Assembly (NCBI GenBank): GCA_037893245.1
Contig: JBAIAA010000244.1
Location: 1 to 64,000, forward strand
From: Crossaster papposus
Taxonomy: Eukaryota > Echinodermata > Asteroidea > Velatida > Solasteridae
Reading direction: 5' to 3'
DNA length: 64,000 nt
Shown here: one piece after another, positions 45,336-58,974 of the stretch
Layout: each line of letters begins with the position of its first letter
Numbering within the stretch: position 1 is the first letter of the stretch
Notes under the pieces: generated by a model
Databases searched by the model: none
Seen by the model: only the letters and a program-made list of their open reading frames with translations
What the model was told of the DNA's origin: nothing
Made by a program: the position numbers and the translations under genes

Positions 45336-48300
45336 GTTTGGGTTTTTTTTCAGTGAGAAATTTGGCAATATTTTGGCTCGGATGTCGAGCTGGTGAGTGT
45401 CTCTTCATTCTGGAACAACGTTGAGGCTCGCAGCTCAGATATATGTCCAGAAAATTGTCCTCATTCGCAGCCATGTTTTCTTATGTGTATGGATGTACAC
45501 GTGTATTGCCTCATAGGCCTATGCCGCCAGTGTCCTGACGCATGAGTCTCACAGTTTGGGTTTTTTTCAGTGAGAAATTTGGCAATATTTTGACTCAGAT
45601 GTCGAGCTGGCGAGTGTCTCTTCATTCTCGAACAACGTTGAGGTTCGCAGCTCAGATATAAGTTCATAAAATTATCCTCATTCGCAGCCATGTTTTCTTA
45701 TGTTTATGCGTGTACACGTGTATTGCCGCATAGGCCTATGCCGCCAATGTCCTGACGCATGAGTATCAAAGTTTTGGTCTCTTCCGGTGAGAATTTTGGC
45801 GATATGGTAGCTCAGATGTGGAGGTGGTGAATGTCTCTTCATTCTCCAACGACGTTGAGGTTCGCAGCTCAGATATATGTCGAGAAAAATATCCTCATTC
45901 GCAGCCATGTTTTCTGATGTGTTTGTATGTACCCGTGTATTGCCACATAGGCATATGCCGCCAGTGTCTTGACGCATGAGTCTCTCAGTTTAGGTTTTTT
46001 TCCAGTGAGACAATTTGCAATATTTTTGCTCGGATGTCGAGCTGGTGAGTGTCTCTTCATGCTCGAACAACGTTGAGGCTCGCAGCTCAGATATATGTCG
46101 ACAAAATTATCCTCATTCGTAGCCATGTTTTCTTATGTGTATGTATGTACACGTGTATTGCCTCATAGGCCTATGCCGGCAGTGTCCTGTCCTGACGCAT
46201 GAGTCTCAAAGTTTTGGTCTCTTCCGGTGAGAATTTTGGCGATATGGTAGCTCAGATGTGGAGGTGGTGAATGTCTCTTCATTCTCCAACGAAGTTGAGG
46301 TTCGCAGCTCAGATATAAGTTCATAAAATTATCCTCATTCGCAGCCATGTTTTCTTATGTTTATGCGTGTACACGTATATTGCCGCATAGGCCTATGCCG
46401 CCAGTGTCCTGACGCATGAGTTTTAAAGTTTTGGTCTCTTCCGGTGAAATTTTGGCGATATGGTAGCTCAGATGTGGAGGTGGTGAATGTCTCTTCATTC
46501 TCCAACGAAGTTGAGGTTCGCAGCTCAGATATATGTCGAGAAAAATATCCTCATTCGCAGCCATGTTTTCTGATGTGTTTGTATGTACACGTGTATTGCC
46601 TCATAGGCCTATGCCGCCAGTGTCCTGACGCATGAGTCTCACAGTTTGGGTTTTTTTCAGTGAGAAATTTGGCAATATTTTGGCTCGGATGTCGAGCTGG
46701 TGAGTGTCTCTTCATTCTCGAACAACGTTGAGGCTCGCAGCTCAGATATATGTCCAGAAAATTGTCCTCATTCGCAGCCATGTTTTCTTATGTGTATGGA
46801 TGTACACGTGTATTGCCTCATAGGCCTATGACGCCAGTGTCCTGACGCATGAGTCTCACAGTTTGGGTTTTTTTCAGTGAGAAATTTGGCAATATTTTGG
46901 CTCAGATGTCGAGCTGGCGAGTGTCTCTTCATTCTCGAACAACGTTGAGGTTCGCAGCTCAGATATAAGTTCATAACATTATCCTCATTCGCAGCCATGT
47001 TTTCTTATGTTTATGCGTGTACACGTGTATTGCCGCATAGGCCTATGCCGCCAATGTCCTGACGCATGAGTATCAAAGTTTTGGTCTCTTCCGGTGAGAA
47101 TTTTGGCGATATGGTAGCTCAGATGTGGAGGTGGTGAATGTCTCTTCATTCTCCAACGACGTTGAGGTTCGCAGCTCAGATATATGTCGAGAAAAATATC
47201 CTCATTCGCAGCCATGTTTTCTGATGTGTTTGTATGTACACGTGTATTGCCACATAGGCATATGCCGCCAGTGTCTTGACGCATGAGTCTCTCAGTTTAG
47301 GTTTTTTTCCAGTGAGACAATTTGCAATATTTTTGATCGGATGTCGAGCTGGTGAGTGTCTCTTCATGCTCGAACAACGTTGAGGCTCGCAGCTCAGATA
47401 TATGTCGACAAAATTATCCTCATTCGTAGCCATGTTTTCTTATGTGTATGTATGTACACGTGTATTGCCTCATAGGCCTATGCCGGCAGTGTCCTGTCCT
47501 GACGCATGAGTCTCAAAGTTTTGGTCTCTTCCGGTGAGAATTTTGGCGATATGGTAGCTCAGATGTGGAGGTGGTGAATGTCTCTTCAATCTCCAACGAA
47601 GTTGAGGTTCGCAGCTCAGATATAAGTTCATAAAATTATCCTCATTCGCAGCCATGTTTTCTTATGTTTATGCGTGTACACGTATATTGCCGCATAGGCC
47701 TATGCCGCCAGTGTCCTGACGCATGAGTCTTAAAGTTTTGGTCTCTTCCGGTGAAATTTTGGCGATATGGTAGCTCAGATGTGGAGGTGGTGAATGTCTC
47801 TTCATTCTCCAACGAAGTTGAGGTTCGCAGCTCAGATATATGTCGAGAAAAATATCCTCATTCGCAGCCATGTTTTCTGATGTGTTTGTATGTACACGTG
47901 TATTGCCTCATAGGCCTATGCCGCCAGTGTCCTGACGCATGAGTCTCACAGTTTGGGTTTTTTTCAGTGAGAAATTTGGCAATATTTTGGCTCGGATGTC
48001 GAGCTGGTGAGTGTCTTTTCATTCTCGAACAACGTTGAGGCTCGCAGCTCAGATATATGTCCAGAAAATTGTCCTCATTCGCAGCCATGTTTTCTTATGT
48101 GTATGGATGTACACGTGTATTGCCTCATAGGCCTATGCCGCCAGTGTCCTGACGCATGAGTCTCACAGTTTGGGTTTTTTTCAGTGAGAAATTTGGCAAT
48201 ATTTTGGCTCAGATGTCGAGCTGGCGAGTGTCTCTTCATTCTCGAACAACGTTGAGGTTCGCAGCTCAGATATAAGTTCATAACATTATCCTCATTCGCA

Positions 48301-48775
48301 GCCATGTTTTCTTATGTTTATGCGTGTACACGTGTATTGCCGCATAGGCCTATGCCGCCAATGTCCTGACGCATGAGTATCAAAGTTTTGGTCTCTTCCG
48401 GTGAGAAATTTGGCGATATGGTAGCTCAGATGTGGAGGTGGTGAATGTCTCTTCATTCTCCAACGACGTTGAGGTTCGCAGCTCAGATATATGTCGAGAA
48501 AAATATCCTCATTCGCAGCCATGTTTTCTGATGTGTTTGTATGTACACGTGTATTGCCACATAGGCATATGCCGCCAGTGTCTTGACGCATGAGTCTCTC
48601 AGGTTAGGTTTTTTTCCAGTGAGACAATTTGCAATATTTTTGCTCGGATGTCGAGCTGGTGAGTGTCTCTTCATGCTCGAACAACGTTGAGGCTCGCAGC
48701 TCAGATATATGTCGACAAAATTATCCTCATTCGTAGCCATGTTTTCTTATGTGTATGTATGTACACGTGTATTGC
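45050..48775. repeat. Higher-order repeat of 1,307 bp (about 2.85 copies)
   Basis: Equivalent points lie at 45678, 46985 and 48292, and at 45869, 47176 and 48483. The unit is 6 monomers plus 5 bp. The extra 5 bp is a GTCCT doubling (46184-46193, 47491-47500) that marks the unit. The same doubling occurs outside the block near 50537. Confidence 0.93.
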
Positions 48776-51700
48776 CTCAGAGGCCTATGCCGCCAGTGTC
48801 CTGACGCATGAGTCTCACAGTTTTGGTTTTTTCCAGTGAGAACTTTGGAAATATTTTGGCACAGTTGTCGAGCTGTCGAGTGTCTCTTCATTCTCGGACA
48901 ACGTTGATGTTCGCAGCTCAGATATATGTCGATAACATTATCCTCATTCGCAGCCATGTTTTCTGATGAGTATGTATGTACACGTGTATTGCCACATAGG
49001 TCTATGCCGCCAGTATCCTGACGCATGAGTGTCTCAGTTTGTTTGTTTTTCAGTCAGAAATTTGGCAATATTTTGGCTCGGATGTCGAGCTGGTGAGTGT
49101 CTCTTCATTCTCGAACAACGTTGAGGCTCGCAGCTCAGATATATGTCGAGAAAAATATCCTTATTCGCAGCCATGTTTTCTAATGTGTTTGTATGTACAC
49201 GTGTAGTGCCACATAGGCATATACCGCCAGTGTCCTGACGCATGAGTCTCTCAGTTTGGGTTTTTTTCCAGTGAGAAATTTGGTAATATTTTGGCTCGGA
49301 TGTCGAGCTGGTGAGTGTCTCTTTATTCTCGAACAACGTTGAGGCCCGCAGCTCAGATATATGTCGAGAACATTATCCTCATTCGCAGCCATGTTTTCTG
49401 ATGTGTATGTATGTACACGTGTATTGCCACATAGGCCTATGCCGCCAGTATCCTGACGCATGAGTCTCTCAGTTTAGGTTTGTTCCAGTGAGAAATTTGG
49501 CAATATTTTGCATCGGATGTCGAGCTGGTGAGTGTCTCTTCATTCTCGAACAACGTTGAGGTTCGCAGATCAGATATATGTCGAGAACATTATCCTCATT
49601 CGCAGCCATGTTTTCTGATGTGTATGTATGTACACGTGTATTGCCTCATAGGCCTATGCCGCAAGTGTCCTGACGCATGAGTCTCACAGTTTGGTTTTTT
49701 TTCAGTGAGAAATTTGGCAATATTTTGGCTCGGATGTCGAGCTGGTGAGTGTCTCTTCATTCCCCAACAACGTTGAGGTTCGCAGCTCAGATATAAGTCG
49801 AGATAATTATCCTCATTCGCAGCCATGTGTTCTGATATGTTTGTATGTACACGTGTATTGCCACATAGGCATATGCCGCCAGTGTCCTGACGCATGAGTC
49901 TCTCAGTTTAGGTTTGTTCCAGTGAGAAATTTGGCAATATTTTGGCTCGGATGTCGAGCTGGTGAGTGTCTCTTCATTCTCGAACAACTTTGAGGCTCGC
50001 AGCTCAGATATATGTCGACAAAGTTATTCTCATTCGTAGCCATGTTTTCTTATGTGTATGTATGTACACGTGTATTGCCTCATAGGCCTATGCCGCCAGT
50101 GTCCTGACGCATGAGTCTCAAAGTTTTGGTCTCTTCCGGTGAGAATTTTGGCGATATGGTAGCTCAGATGTGGAGGTGGTGAATGTCTCTTCATTCTCCA
50201 ACGACGTTGAGGTTCGCAGCTCAGATATATGTCGAGAAAAATATCCTCATTCGCAGCCATGTTTTCTGATGTGTTTGTATGTACACGTGTATTGCCACAT
50301 AGGCATATGCCGCCAGTGTCTTGACGCATGAGTCTCTCAGTTTAGGTTTTTTTTCCAGTGAGACAATTTGCAATATTTTTGCTCGGATGTCGAGCTGGTG
50401 AGTGTCTCTTCATGCTCGAACAACGTTGAGGCTCGCAGCTCAGATATATGTCGACAAAATTATCCTCATTCGTAGCCATGTTTTCTTATGTGTATGTATG
50501 TACACGTGTATTGCCTCATAGGCCTATGCCGGCAGTGTCCTGTCCTGACGCATGAGTCTCAAAGTTTTGGTCTCTTCCGGTGAGAATTTTGGCGATGTAT
50601 TAGCTCAGATGTGGAGGTGGTGAGTGTCTCTTCATTCTCGAACAACGTTGAGGTTCGCAGCCCATGATATATGTCGAGAACATTATCCTCATTCGCAGCC
50701 ATGTTTTCTGATGTGTATGTATGTACACGTGTATTGCCACAGAGGCCTATGCCGCCAGTATACTGACGCATGAGCCTCTCAGTTTGTTTGTTTTTCCCGT
50801 GAGAAATCTCGCAATATTTTGGTTCGAATGTCGAGCTGGTGAGTGTCTCTTCATTCTCGATCAACGTTGAGGCTCGCAGCTCAGATATATGTCGAAAAAA
50901 TTGTCCTCATTCGCAGCCATGTTTTCTTATGTGTATGGATGTACACGTGTATTGCCTCAGAGGCCTATGCCGCCAGTGTCCTGACGCATGAGTCTCACAG
51001 TTTTGTTTTTTTCCAGTGAGGACTTTGGAAATATTTTGGCTCAGATGTCGAGCTGTCGAGTGTCTCTTCATTCTCGGACAACGTTGATGTTCGCAGCTCA
51101 GATATATGTCGATAACATTATCCTCATTCGCAGCCATGTTTTCTGATGAGTATGTATGTACACGTGTATTGCCACATAGGCCTATGCCGCCAGTATCCTG
51201 ACGCATGAGTCTCTCAGTTTGGTTTTTTCCAGTCAGAAATTTGGCAATATTTTGGCTCGGATGTCGAGCTGGTGAGTGTCTCTTTATTCTCGAACAACGT
51301 TGAGGCTCGCAGCTCAGATATATGTCGAGAAAAATATCCTTATTCGCAGCCATGTTTTATAATGTGTTTGTATGTACACGTGTAGTGCCACATAGGCATA
51401 TACCGCCAGTGTCCTGACGCATGAGTCTCTCAGTTTGGATTTTTTTCCAGTGAGAAATTTGGTAATATTTTGGCTCGGATGTCGAGCTGGTGAGTGTCTC
51501 TTTATTCTCGAACAACGTTGAGGCTCGAAGCTCAGATATATGTCGAGAAAAATATCCTTATTCGCAGCCATGTTTTCGAATGTGTATGTATGTACACGTG
51601 TAGTGCCACATAGGCATATACCGCCAGTGTCCTGACGCATGAGTCTCTCAGTTTGGGTTTTTTTCCAGTGAGAAATTTGGTAATATTTTGGCTCGGATGT

Positions 51701-54484
51701 CGAACTGGTGAGTGTCTCTTTATTCTCGAACAACGTTGAGGCTCGCAGCTCAGATATATGTCGACAAGGTTATCCTCATTCGTAGCCATGTTTTCTTATG
51801 TGTATGTATGTACACGTGTATTGCCTCATAGGCCTATGCCGCCAGTGTCCTGAGTTGTGAATGTCTCTTCATTCTCAAACAACGTTGAGGTTCGCAGCTC
51901 AGATATATGTTGAGAACATTATCCTCATTCGCAGCCATGTTTTCTGATGTGTATGTATGTACACGTGTATTGCCACATAGGCCTATGTCGCCAGTATCCT
52001 GACGCATGAGTCTCTCAGTTTGTTTGTTTTTCCAGTGAAAAAATTGGCAATATTTTGGCTCGGATGTCGAGCTGGTGAGTGTCTTTTCATTCTCGAACAA
52101 CGTTGAGGCTCGCAGCTCAGATATATGTCGAAAAAATTGTCCTCATTCGCAGCCATGTTTTCTTATGTGTATGGATGTACACGTGTATTGCCTCATAGGC
52201 CTATGCCGCCAGTGTCCTGACGCATGAGTCTCACAGTTTGGTTTTTTTTCAGTGAGAAATTTGGCAATATTTTGTCTCGGATTTCGAGCTGGTGAGTGTC
52301 TCTTCATTCCCCAACAACGTTGACGTTCGCAGCTCAGATATAAGTCGAGAAAATTATCCTTATTCGCAGCCATGTGTTCTGATATGTATGTATGTACACG
52401 TGCATTGCCTCATAGGCCTATGCCGCCAGTGTCCTGACGCATGAGTCTCACAGTTTGGGTTTTTTTCCGTGAGAAATTTGGCAATATTTTGGCTCGGATG
52501 TCGAGCTGGTGAATGTCTCTTTATTCTCCAACAACGTTGAGGTTCGCAGCTCAGATATAAGTCGAGAAAATTATCCTCATTCGCAGCCATGTGTTCTGAT
52601 ATGTATGTATGTACAAGTGTATTTCCTCATAGGCCTATGCCGCCAGTGTCCTGACGCATTAGTCTCAAAGTTTTGGTCTGTTCCGGTGAGAATTTTGGCG
52701 ATGTGTTAGCTCAGATGTAGAGGTGGTGAATGTCTCTTCATTCTCGAACAACGTTGAGGTTCGCAGCTCAGATATATGTCGAGAAAATTTTCCTCATTCG
52801 CAGCCATGTTTTCTTATGTGTATGTATGTACACGTGTATTACCACGCAGGCATATGCCACCAGTGTCTTGACGCATGAGTCTCTCAGTTTTTTTTTTTTT
52901 CCAGTGAGAAATTTTGCAATATTTTGGCTCAGATATCGAGCTGGTGAGTGTATCTTCATTCTCCAACAACGTTGAGGTTTGCAGCTCAGATATAAGTCGA
53001 GAAAATTATCTCATTCGCAGCCATGTGTTCTGATATGTATGTATGTACACGTGTATTGCCTCATAGGCCTATGCCGCCCGTGTCCTGACGCATGAGTCTC
53101 AAAGTTTTGGTCTCTATCGGTGATAATTTTGGCGATGTGTTAGCTAAGATGTGGAGGTGGTGATTCCCTTCATTCTCAAACAACGTTGAGGTTCGCAGCT
53201 CAGATATATGTTGAGAACATTATCCTCATTCGCAGCCATGTTTTCTGATGTGTATGTATGTACACGTGTATTGCCACATAGGCCTATGTCGCCAGTATCC
53301 TGACGCATGAGTCTCTCAGTTTGTTTGTTTTTCCAGTGAAAAATTTGGCAATATTTTGGCTCGGATGTCGAGCTGGTGAGTGTCTCTTCATTCTGGAACA
53401 ACGTTGAGGCTTGCAGCTCAGATATATGTCCAGAAAATTGTCCTCATTCGCAGCCATGTTTTCTGATGTGTATGTATGTACACGTGTATTCCCACAGAGG
53501 CCTATGCCGCCAGTGTCCTGACGAATGAGTCTGACAGTCTGGGTTTTTTCCAGTGAGAAATTTGGTAATATTTGGGCTCAGATGTCGAGCTGGCGAGTGT
53601 CTCTTCATTCTCGAACAACGTTGAGGTTCGCAGCTCAGATATAAGTTCATAAAATTATCCTCATTCGCAGCCATGTGTTCTGATATGTATGTATGTACAC
53701 GTGTATTGCCTCATAGGCCTATGCCGCCAGTGTCCTGACGCATGAGTCTCAAAGTTTTAGTCTCTTCCGGTGTGCATTTTGGCGATGTGTTAGCTCAGAT
53801 GTGGAGGTGGTGAATGTCTCTTCATTCTTGAACAACGTTGAGGTTCGCAGCTCAGATATAAGTTCATAAAATTATCCTCATTCGCAGCCATGTTTTCTTA
53901 TGTTTATTCGTGTACACGTGTATTGCCGCATAGGCCTATGCCGCCAGTGTCATGACGCATGAGTCTCACAGTTTTGGTCTCTTCCGGTGAGAATTGTTGG
54001 CGATATGTTAGCTCAGATGTGGAGGTGGTGAATGTCTCTTCATTCTCCAACAACGTTGAGGTTCGCAGCTCAGATATATGTCGAGAACATTATCCTCATT
54101 CGTAGCCATGTTTTCTGATGTGTATGTATGTACACGTGTATTGCCACATTGGCCTATGCCGCCAGTATCCTGACGCATGAGTCTCAAAGTTTTGGTCTCT
54201 TCCGGTGAGAATTTTGGCTCATATGTTAGCTCAGATGTGGAGGTGGTGAATGTCTCTTCATTCTCCAACAACGTTGAGGTTCGCAGCTCAGATATATGTC
54301 GAGAAAAATAGTTTAGGTTTGTTCCAGTGTGAACTTTGGCAATATTTTGGCTCAGATGTCGAGCTGGTGAATGTCCCTTCATTCTTGAACAACGTTGAGG
54401 TTCGCAGCTCAGATACATGTCGAGAACATTGTCTTCATTCACAGCCATGTTTTCTGATGTGTATGTATGTACACGTGTATTGCC

Positions 54485-57400
54485 ACATAGGCCTATGCCG
54501 CCAGTGTCCTGACGAATGAGTCTGACTGTTTGGGTTTTTTCTAGTGCGAAATTTGGAAATATTTTGGCTCAGATGTCGAGCTGGCGAGTGTCTCTTCATT
54601 CTCGAACAACGTTTAGGTTCGCAGCTCAGATATAAGTTCATAAAATTATCCTCATTCGCAGCCATGTTTTCGTATGTTTATGCGTGTACACGTGTATTGC
54701 CGCATAGGCCTATACCGCCAGTGTCCTGACGCATGAGTCTCAAAGTTTTGGTCTCTTCCGGTGAGAATTGTGGCGATGTGTTAGCTCAGATGTGGAGGTT
54801 GTGAATGTCTCTTCATTTTCGAACAACGTTGAGGTTCGCAGCTCAGATATATGTTGAGAACATTATCCTCATTCGCAGCCATGTTTTCTGATGTGTATGT
54901 ATGTACACGTGTATTGCCACATAGGCCTATGCCGCCAGAATCCTGACGCATGAGTCTCTCAGTTTGTTTGTTTTTCCAGTGAGAAATTTGGCAATATTTT
55001 GGCTCAGATGTCGAGCTGGCGAGTGTCTCTTCATTCTCAAACAACGTTGAGGTTCGCATCTCAGATATAAGTTCATAAATTTATCCTTATTCGCAGCCAT
55101 GTTTTCTTATGTTTATGCGTGTACACGTGTATTGCCGCATAGGCTTATGTCGCCATTGTCCAGAAGCATGAGTCTCACAGTTTGGTTTTTTTCCAGGGAG
55201 AAATTTGGCAATATTTTGGCTCGGATGTCGAGCTGGTGAGTGTCTCTTCATTCTCGAACAACGTTGAGGCTCGCAGCTCAGATATATGTCGAGAAAAATA
55301 TCCTCATTCGCAGCCATGTTTTCTGATGTGTTTGTATGTACACGTGTAGTGCCACATAGGCATATGCCGCCAGTGTCCTGACGCATGAGTCTCTCAGTTT
55401 AAGTTTGTTCCAGTGAGAAATTTGGCAATATTTTGGCTCAGATGTCGAGCTGGTGAGTGTCTCTTCATTCTCGAACAACGTTGAGGTTCGCAGCTCAGAT
55501 ATATGTCGAGAACATTATCCTCATTCGCAGCCATGTTTTCTGATGTGTATGTATGTACACGTGTATTGCCACATAGGCCTATGCCGCCAGTATTCTGACG
55601 CATGAGTCTCTCAGTTTGTTTGTTTTTCCAGTGAGAAATTTTGCAATATTTTGGCTCGGATGTCGAGCTGGTGAGTGTCTCTTCATTCTCCAACAACGTT
55701 GAGGCTCGCAGCTCAGATATATGTCGAGAACATTATCCTCATTCGCAGCCATGTTTTCTGATGTGTATGTATGTACACGTGTATTGCCACATAGGCCTAT
55801 GCCGCCAGTATCCTGACGCAGGAGTCTCTCAGTTTGTTTTTTTTCAAGTGAGAAATTTGGAAATATTTGGGCTCAGATGTCGAGCTGGCGAGTGTCTCTT
55901 CATTCTCGAACAACGTTGAGGTTCGCAGCTCAGATATAAGTTCATACAATTATCCTCATTCGCAGCCATGTTTTCTTATGTTTATGCGTGTACACGTGTA
56001 TTGCCACATAGGCCTATGCCGCCAGTATCCTGACGCAGGAGTCTCTCAGTTTGTTTTTTTTCCAGTGAGAAATTTGGCAATATTTTGGCTCGGATGTCGA
56101 GCTGGTGAGTGTCTCTTCATTCTCGAACAACTTTGAGGCTCGCAGCTCAGATATATGTCGACAAAGTTATCCTCATTCGTAGCCATGTTTTCTTATGTGT
56201 ATGTATGTACACGTGTATTGCCTCATAGGCCTATGCCGCCAGTGTCCTGACGAATGAGTCTGACAGTTTGGGTTTTTTCCAGTGCGAAATTTGGAAATAT
56301 TTTGGCTCAGATGTCGAGCTGGCGAGTGTCTCTTCATTCTCGAACAACGTTGAGGTTCGCATCTCAGATATAAGTTCATAAAATTATCCTTATTCGCAGC
56401 CAAGTTTTCTTATGTTTATGCGTGTACACGTGTATTGCCGCATAGGCTTATGTCGCCAGTGTCCAGAAGCATGAGTCTCACAGTTTTTTTTTTTCCAGGG
56501 AGAAATTTGGCAATATTTTGGTTCGGATGTCGAGCTGGTGAGTGTCTCTTCATTCTCGAACAACGTGGAGGCTCGCAGCTCAGATATATGTCGAGAAAAA
56601 TATCCTCATTCGCAGCCATGTTTTCTGATGTGTTTGTATGTACACGTGTATTGCCACATAGGCATATGCCGCCAGTGTCCTGACGCATGAGTCTCTCAGT
56701 TTAGGTTTGTTCCAGTGAGAAATTTGGCAATATTTTGGCTCAGATGTCGAGCTGGTGAGTGTCTCTTCATTCTCGAACAACGTTGAGGTTCGCAGCTCAG
56801 ATATATGTCGAGAACATTATCCTCATTCGCAGCCATGTTTTTTGATGTGTATGTATGTACACGTGTATTGCCACATAGGCCTATGCCGCCAGTATTCTGA
56901 CGCATGAGTCTCTCAGTTTGTTTGTTTTTTCCAGTGAGAAATTTGGCAATATTTTGGCTCGGATGTCGAGCTGGTGGGTGTCTCTTCATTCTCGAACAAC
57001 GTTGAGGCTCGCAGTTCAGATATATGTCCAGAAAATTGTCCTCATTCGCAGCCATGTTTTCTTATGTTTATGGATGTACACGTGTAATGCCTAAGAGGCC
57101 TATGCCGCCAGTGTCCTGACGAATGAGTCTGACTGTTTGGGTTTTTTCTAGTGCGAAATTTGGAAATATTTTGGCTCAGATGTCGAGCTGGCGAGTGTCT
57201 CTTCATTCTCGAACAACGTTTAGGTTCGCAGCTCAGATATAAGTTCATAAAATTATCCTCATTCGCAGCCATGTTTTCGTATGTTTATGCGTGTACACGT
57301 GTATTGCCGCATAGGCCTATACCGCCAGTGTCCTGACGCATGAGTCTCAAAGTTTTGGTCTCTTCCGGTGAGAATTGTGGCGATGTGTTAGCTCAGATGT

Positions 57401-58335
57401 GGAGGTTGTGAATGTCTCTTCATTTTCGAACAACGTTGAGGTTCGCAGCTCAGATATATGTTGAGAACATTATCCTCATTCGCAGCCATGTTTTCTGATG
57501 TGTATGTATGTACACGTGTATTGCCACATAGGCCTATGCCGCCAGAATCCTGACGCATGAGTCTCTCAGTTTGTTTGTTTTTCCAGTGAGAAATTTGGCA
57601 ATATTTTGGCTCAGATGTCGAGCTGGCGAGTGTCTCTTCATTCTCGAACAACGTTGAGGTTCGCATCTCAGATATAAGTTCATAAAATTATCCTTATTCG
57701 CAGCCATGTTTTCTTATGTTTATGCGTGTACACGTGTATTGCCGCATAGGCTTATGTCGCCATTGTCCAGAAGCATGAGTCTCACAGTTTGGTTTTTTTC
57801 CAGGGAGAAATTTGGCAATATTTTGGCTCGGATGTCGAGCTGGTGAGTGTCTCTTCATTCTCGAACAACGTTGAGGCTCGCAGCTCAGATATATGTCGAG
57901 AAAAATATCCTCATTCGCAGCCATGTTTTCTGATGTGTTTGTATGTACACGTGTAGTGCCACATAGGCATATGCCGCCAGTGTCCTGACGCATGAGTCTC
58001 TCAGTTTAAGTTTGTTCCAGTGAGAAATTTGGCAATATTTTGGCTCAGATGTCGAGCTGGTGAGTGTCTCTTCATTCTCGAACAACGTTGAGGTTCGCAG
58101 CTCAGATATATGTCGAGAACATTATCCTCATTCGCAGCCATGTTTTCTGATGTGTATGTATGTACACGTGTATTGCCACATAGGCCTATGCCGCCAGTAT
58201 TCTGACGCATGAGTCTCTCAGTTTGTTTGTTTTTCCAGTGAGAAATTTTGCAATATTTTGGCTCGGATGTCGAGCTGGTGAGTGTCTCTTCATTCTCCAA
58301 CAACGTTGAGGCTCGCAGCTCAGATATATGTCGAG
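54485..58335. repeat. 1.25-kb block duplicated at 2,607-bp offset
   Basis: 54485-55730 recurs at 57092-58337 with few differences. Shared variants include GAATGAGTCTGACTG, TTTTCTAGTGCG, AACGTTTAGG and TGGAGGTTGTG. The offset is 12 monomers plus 3 bp. Confidence 0.9.
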
Positions 58336-58974
58336 AAAATTGTCCTCATTCGCAGCCATGTTTTCTTATGTTTATGGATGTACACGTGTATTGCCTCATA
58401 GGCCTATGCCGCCAGTGTCCTGACGCATGAGTCTCAAAGTTTTGGTCTCTTCCGGTGAGAATTTTGGCGAAATGTTAGCTCAGATGTGGAGGTGGTGAAT
58501 GTCTATTCATTCTCCAACAACGTTGAAGTTCGCAGCTCAGATACATGTCGAGAACATTGTCCTCATTCACAGCCATGTTTTCTGATGTGTATGTATGTAC
58601 ACGTGTATTGCCACATAGGCCTATGCCGCCAGTATCCTGACGCAGGAGTCTCTCAGTTTGGTTTCTTTTTCCAGTGAGAAATTTGGCAATATTTTGGCTC
58701 GGATGTCGAGCTGGTGAGTGTCTCTTCATTCTCGAACAACGTTGAGGTTCGCAGCTCAGATATAAGTTCATAAAATTATCCTCATTCGCAGCCATGTTTT
58801 CGTATGTTTATGCGTGTACACGTGTATTGCCGCATAGGCCTATGCCGCCAGTGTCCTGACGAATGAGTCTGACAGTTTGGGTTTTTTCCAGTGAGAAATT
58901 TGGCAATATTTTGGCTCAGATGTCGAGCTGGTGAGTGTCTCTTCATTCTCGAACAACGTTGAGGTTCGCAGCTC

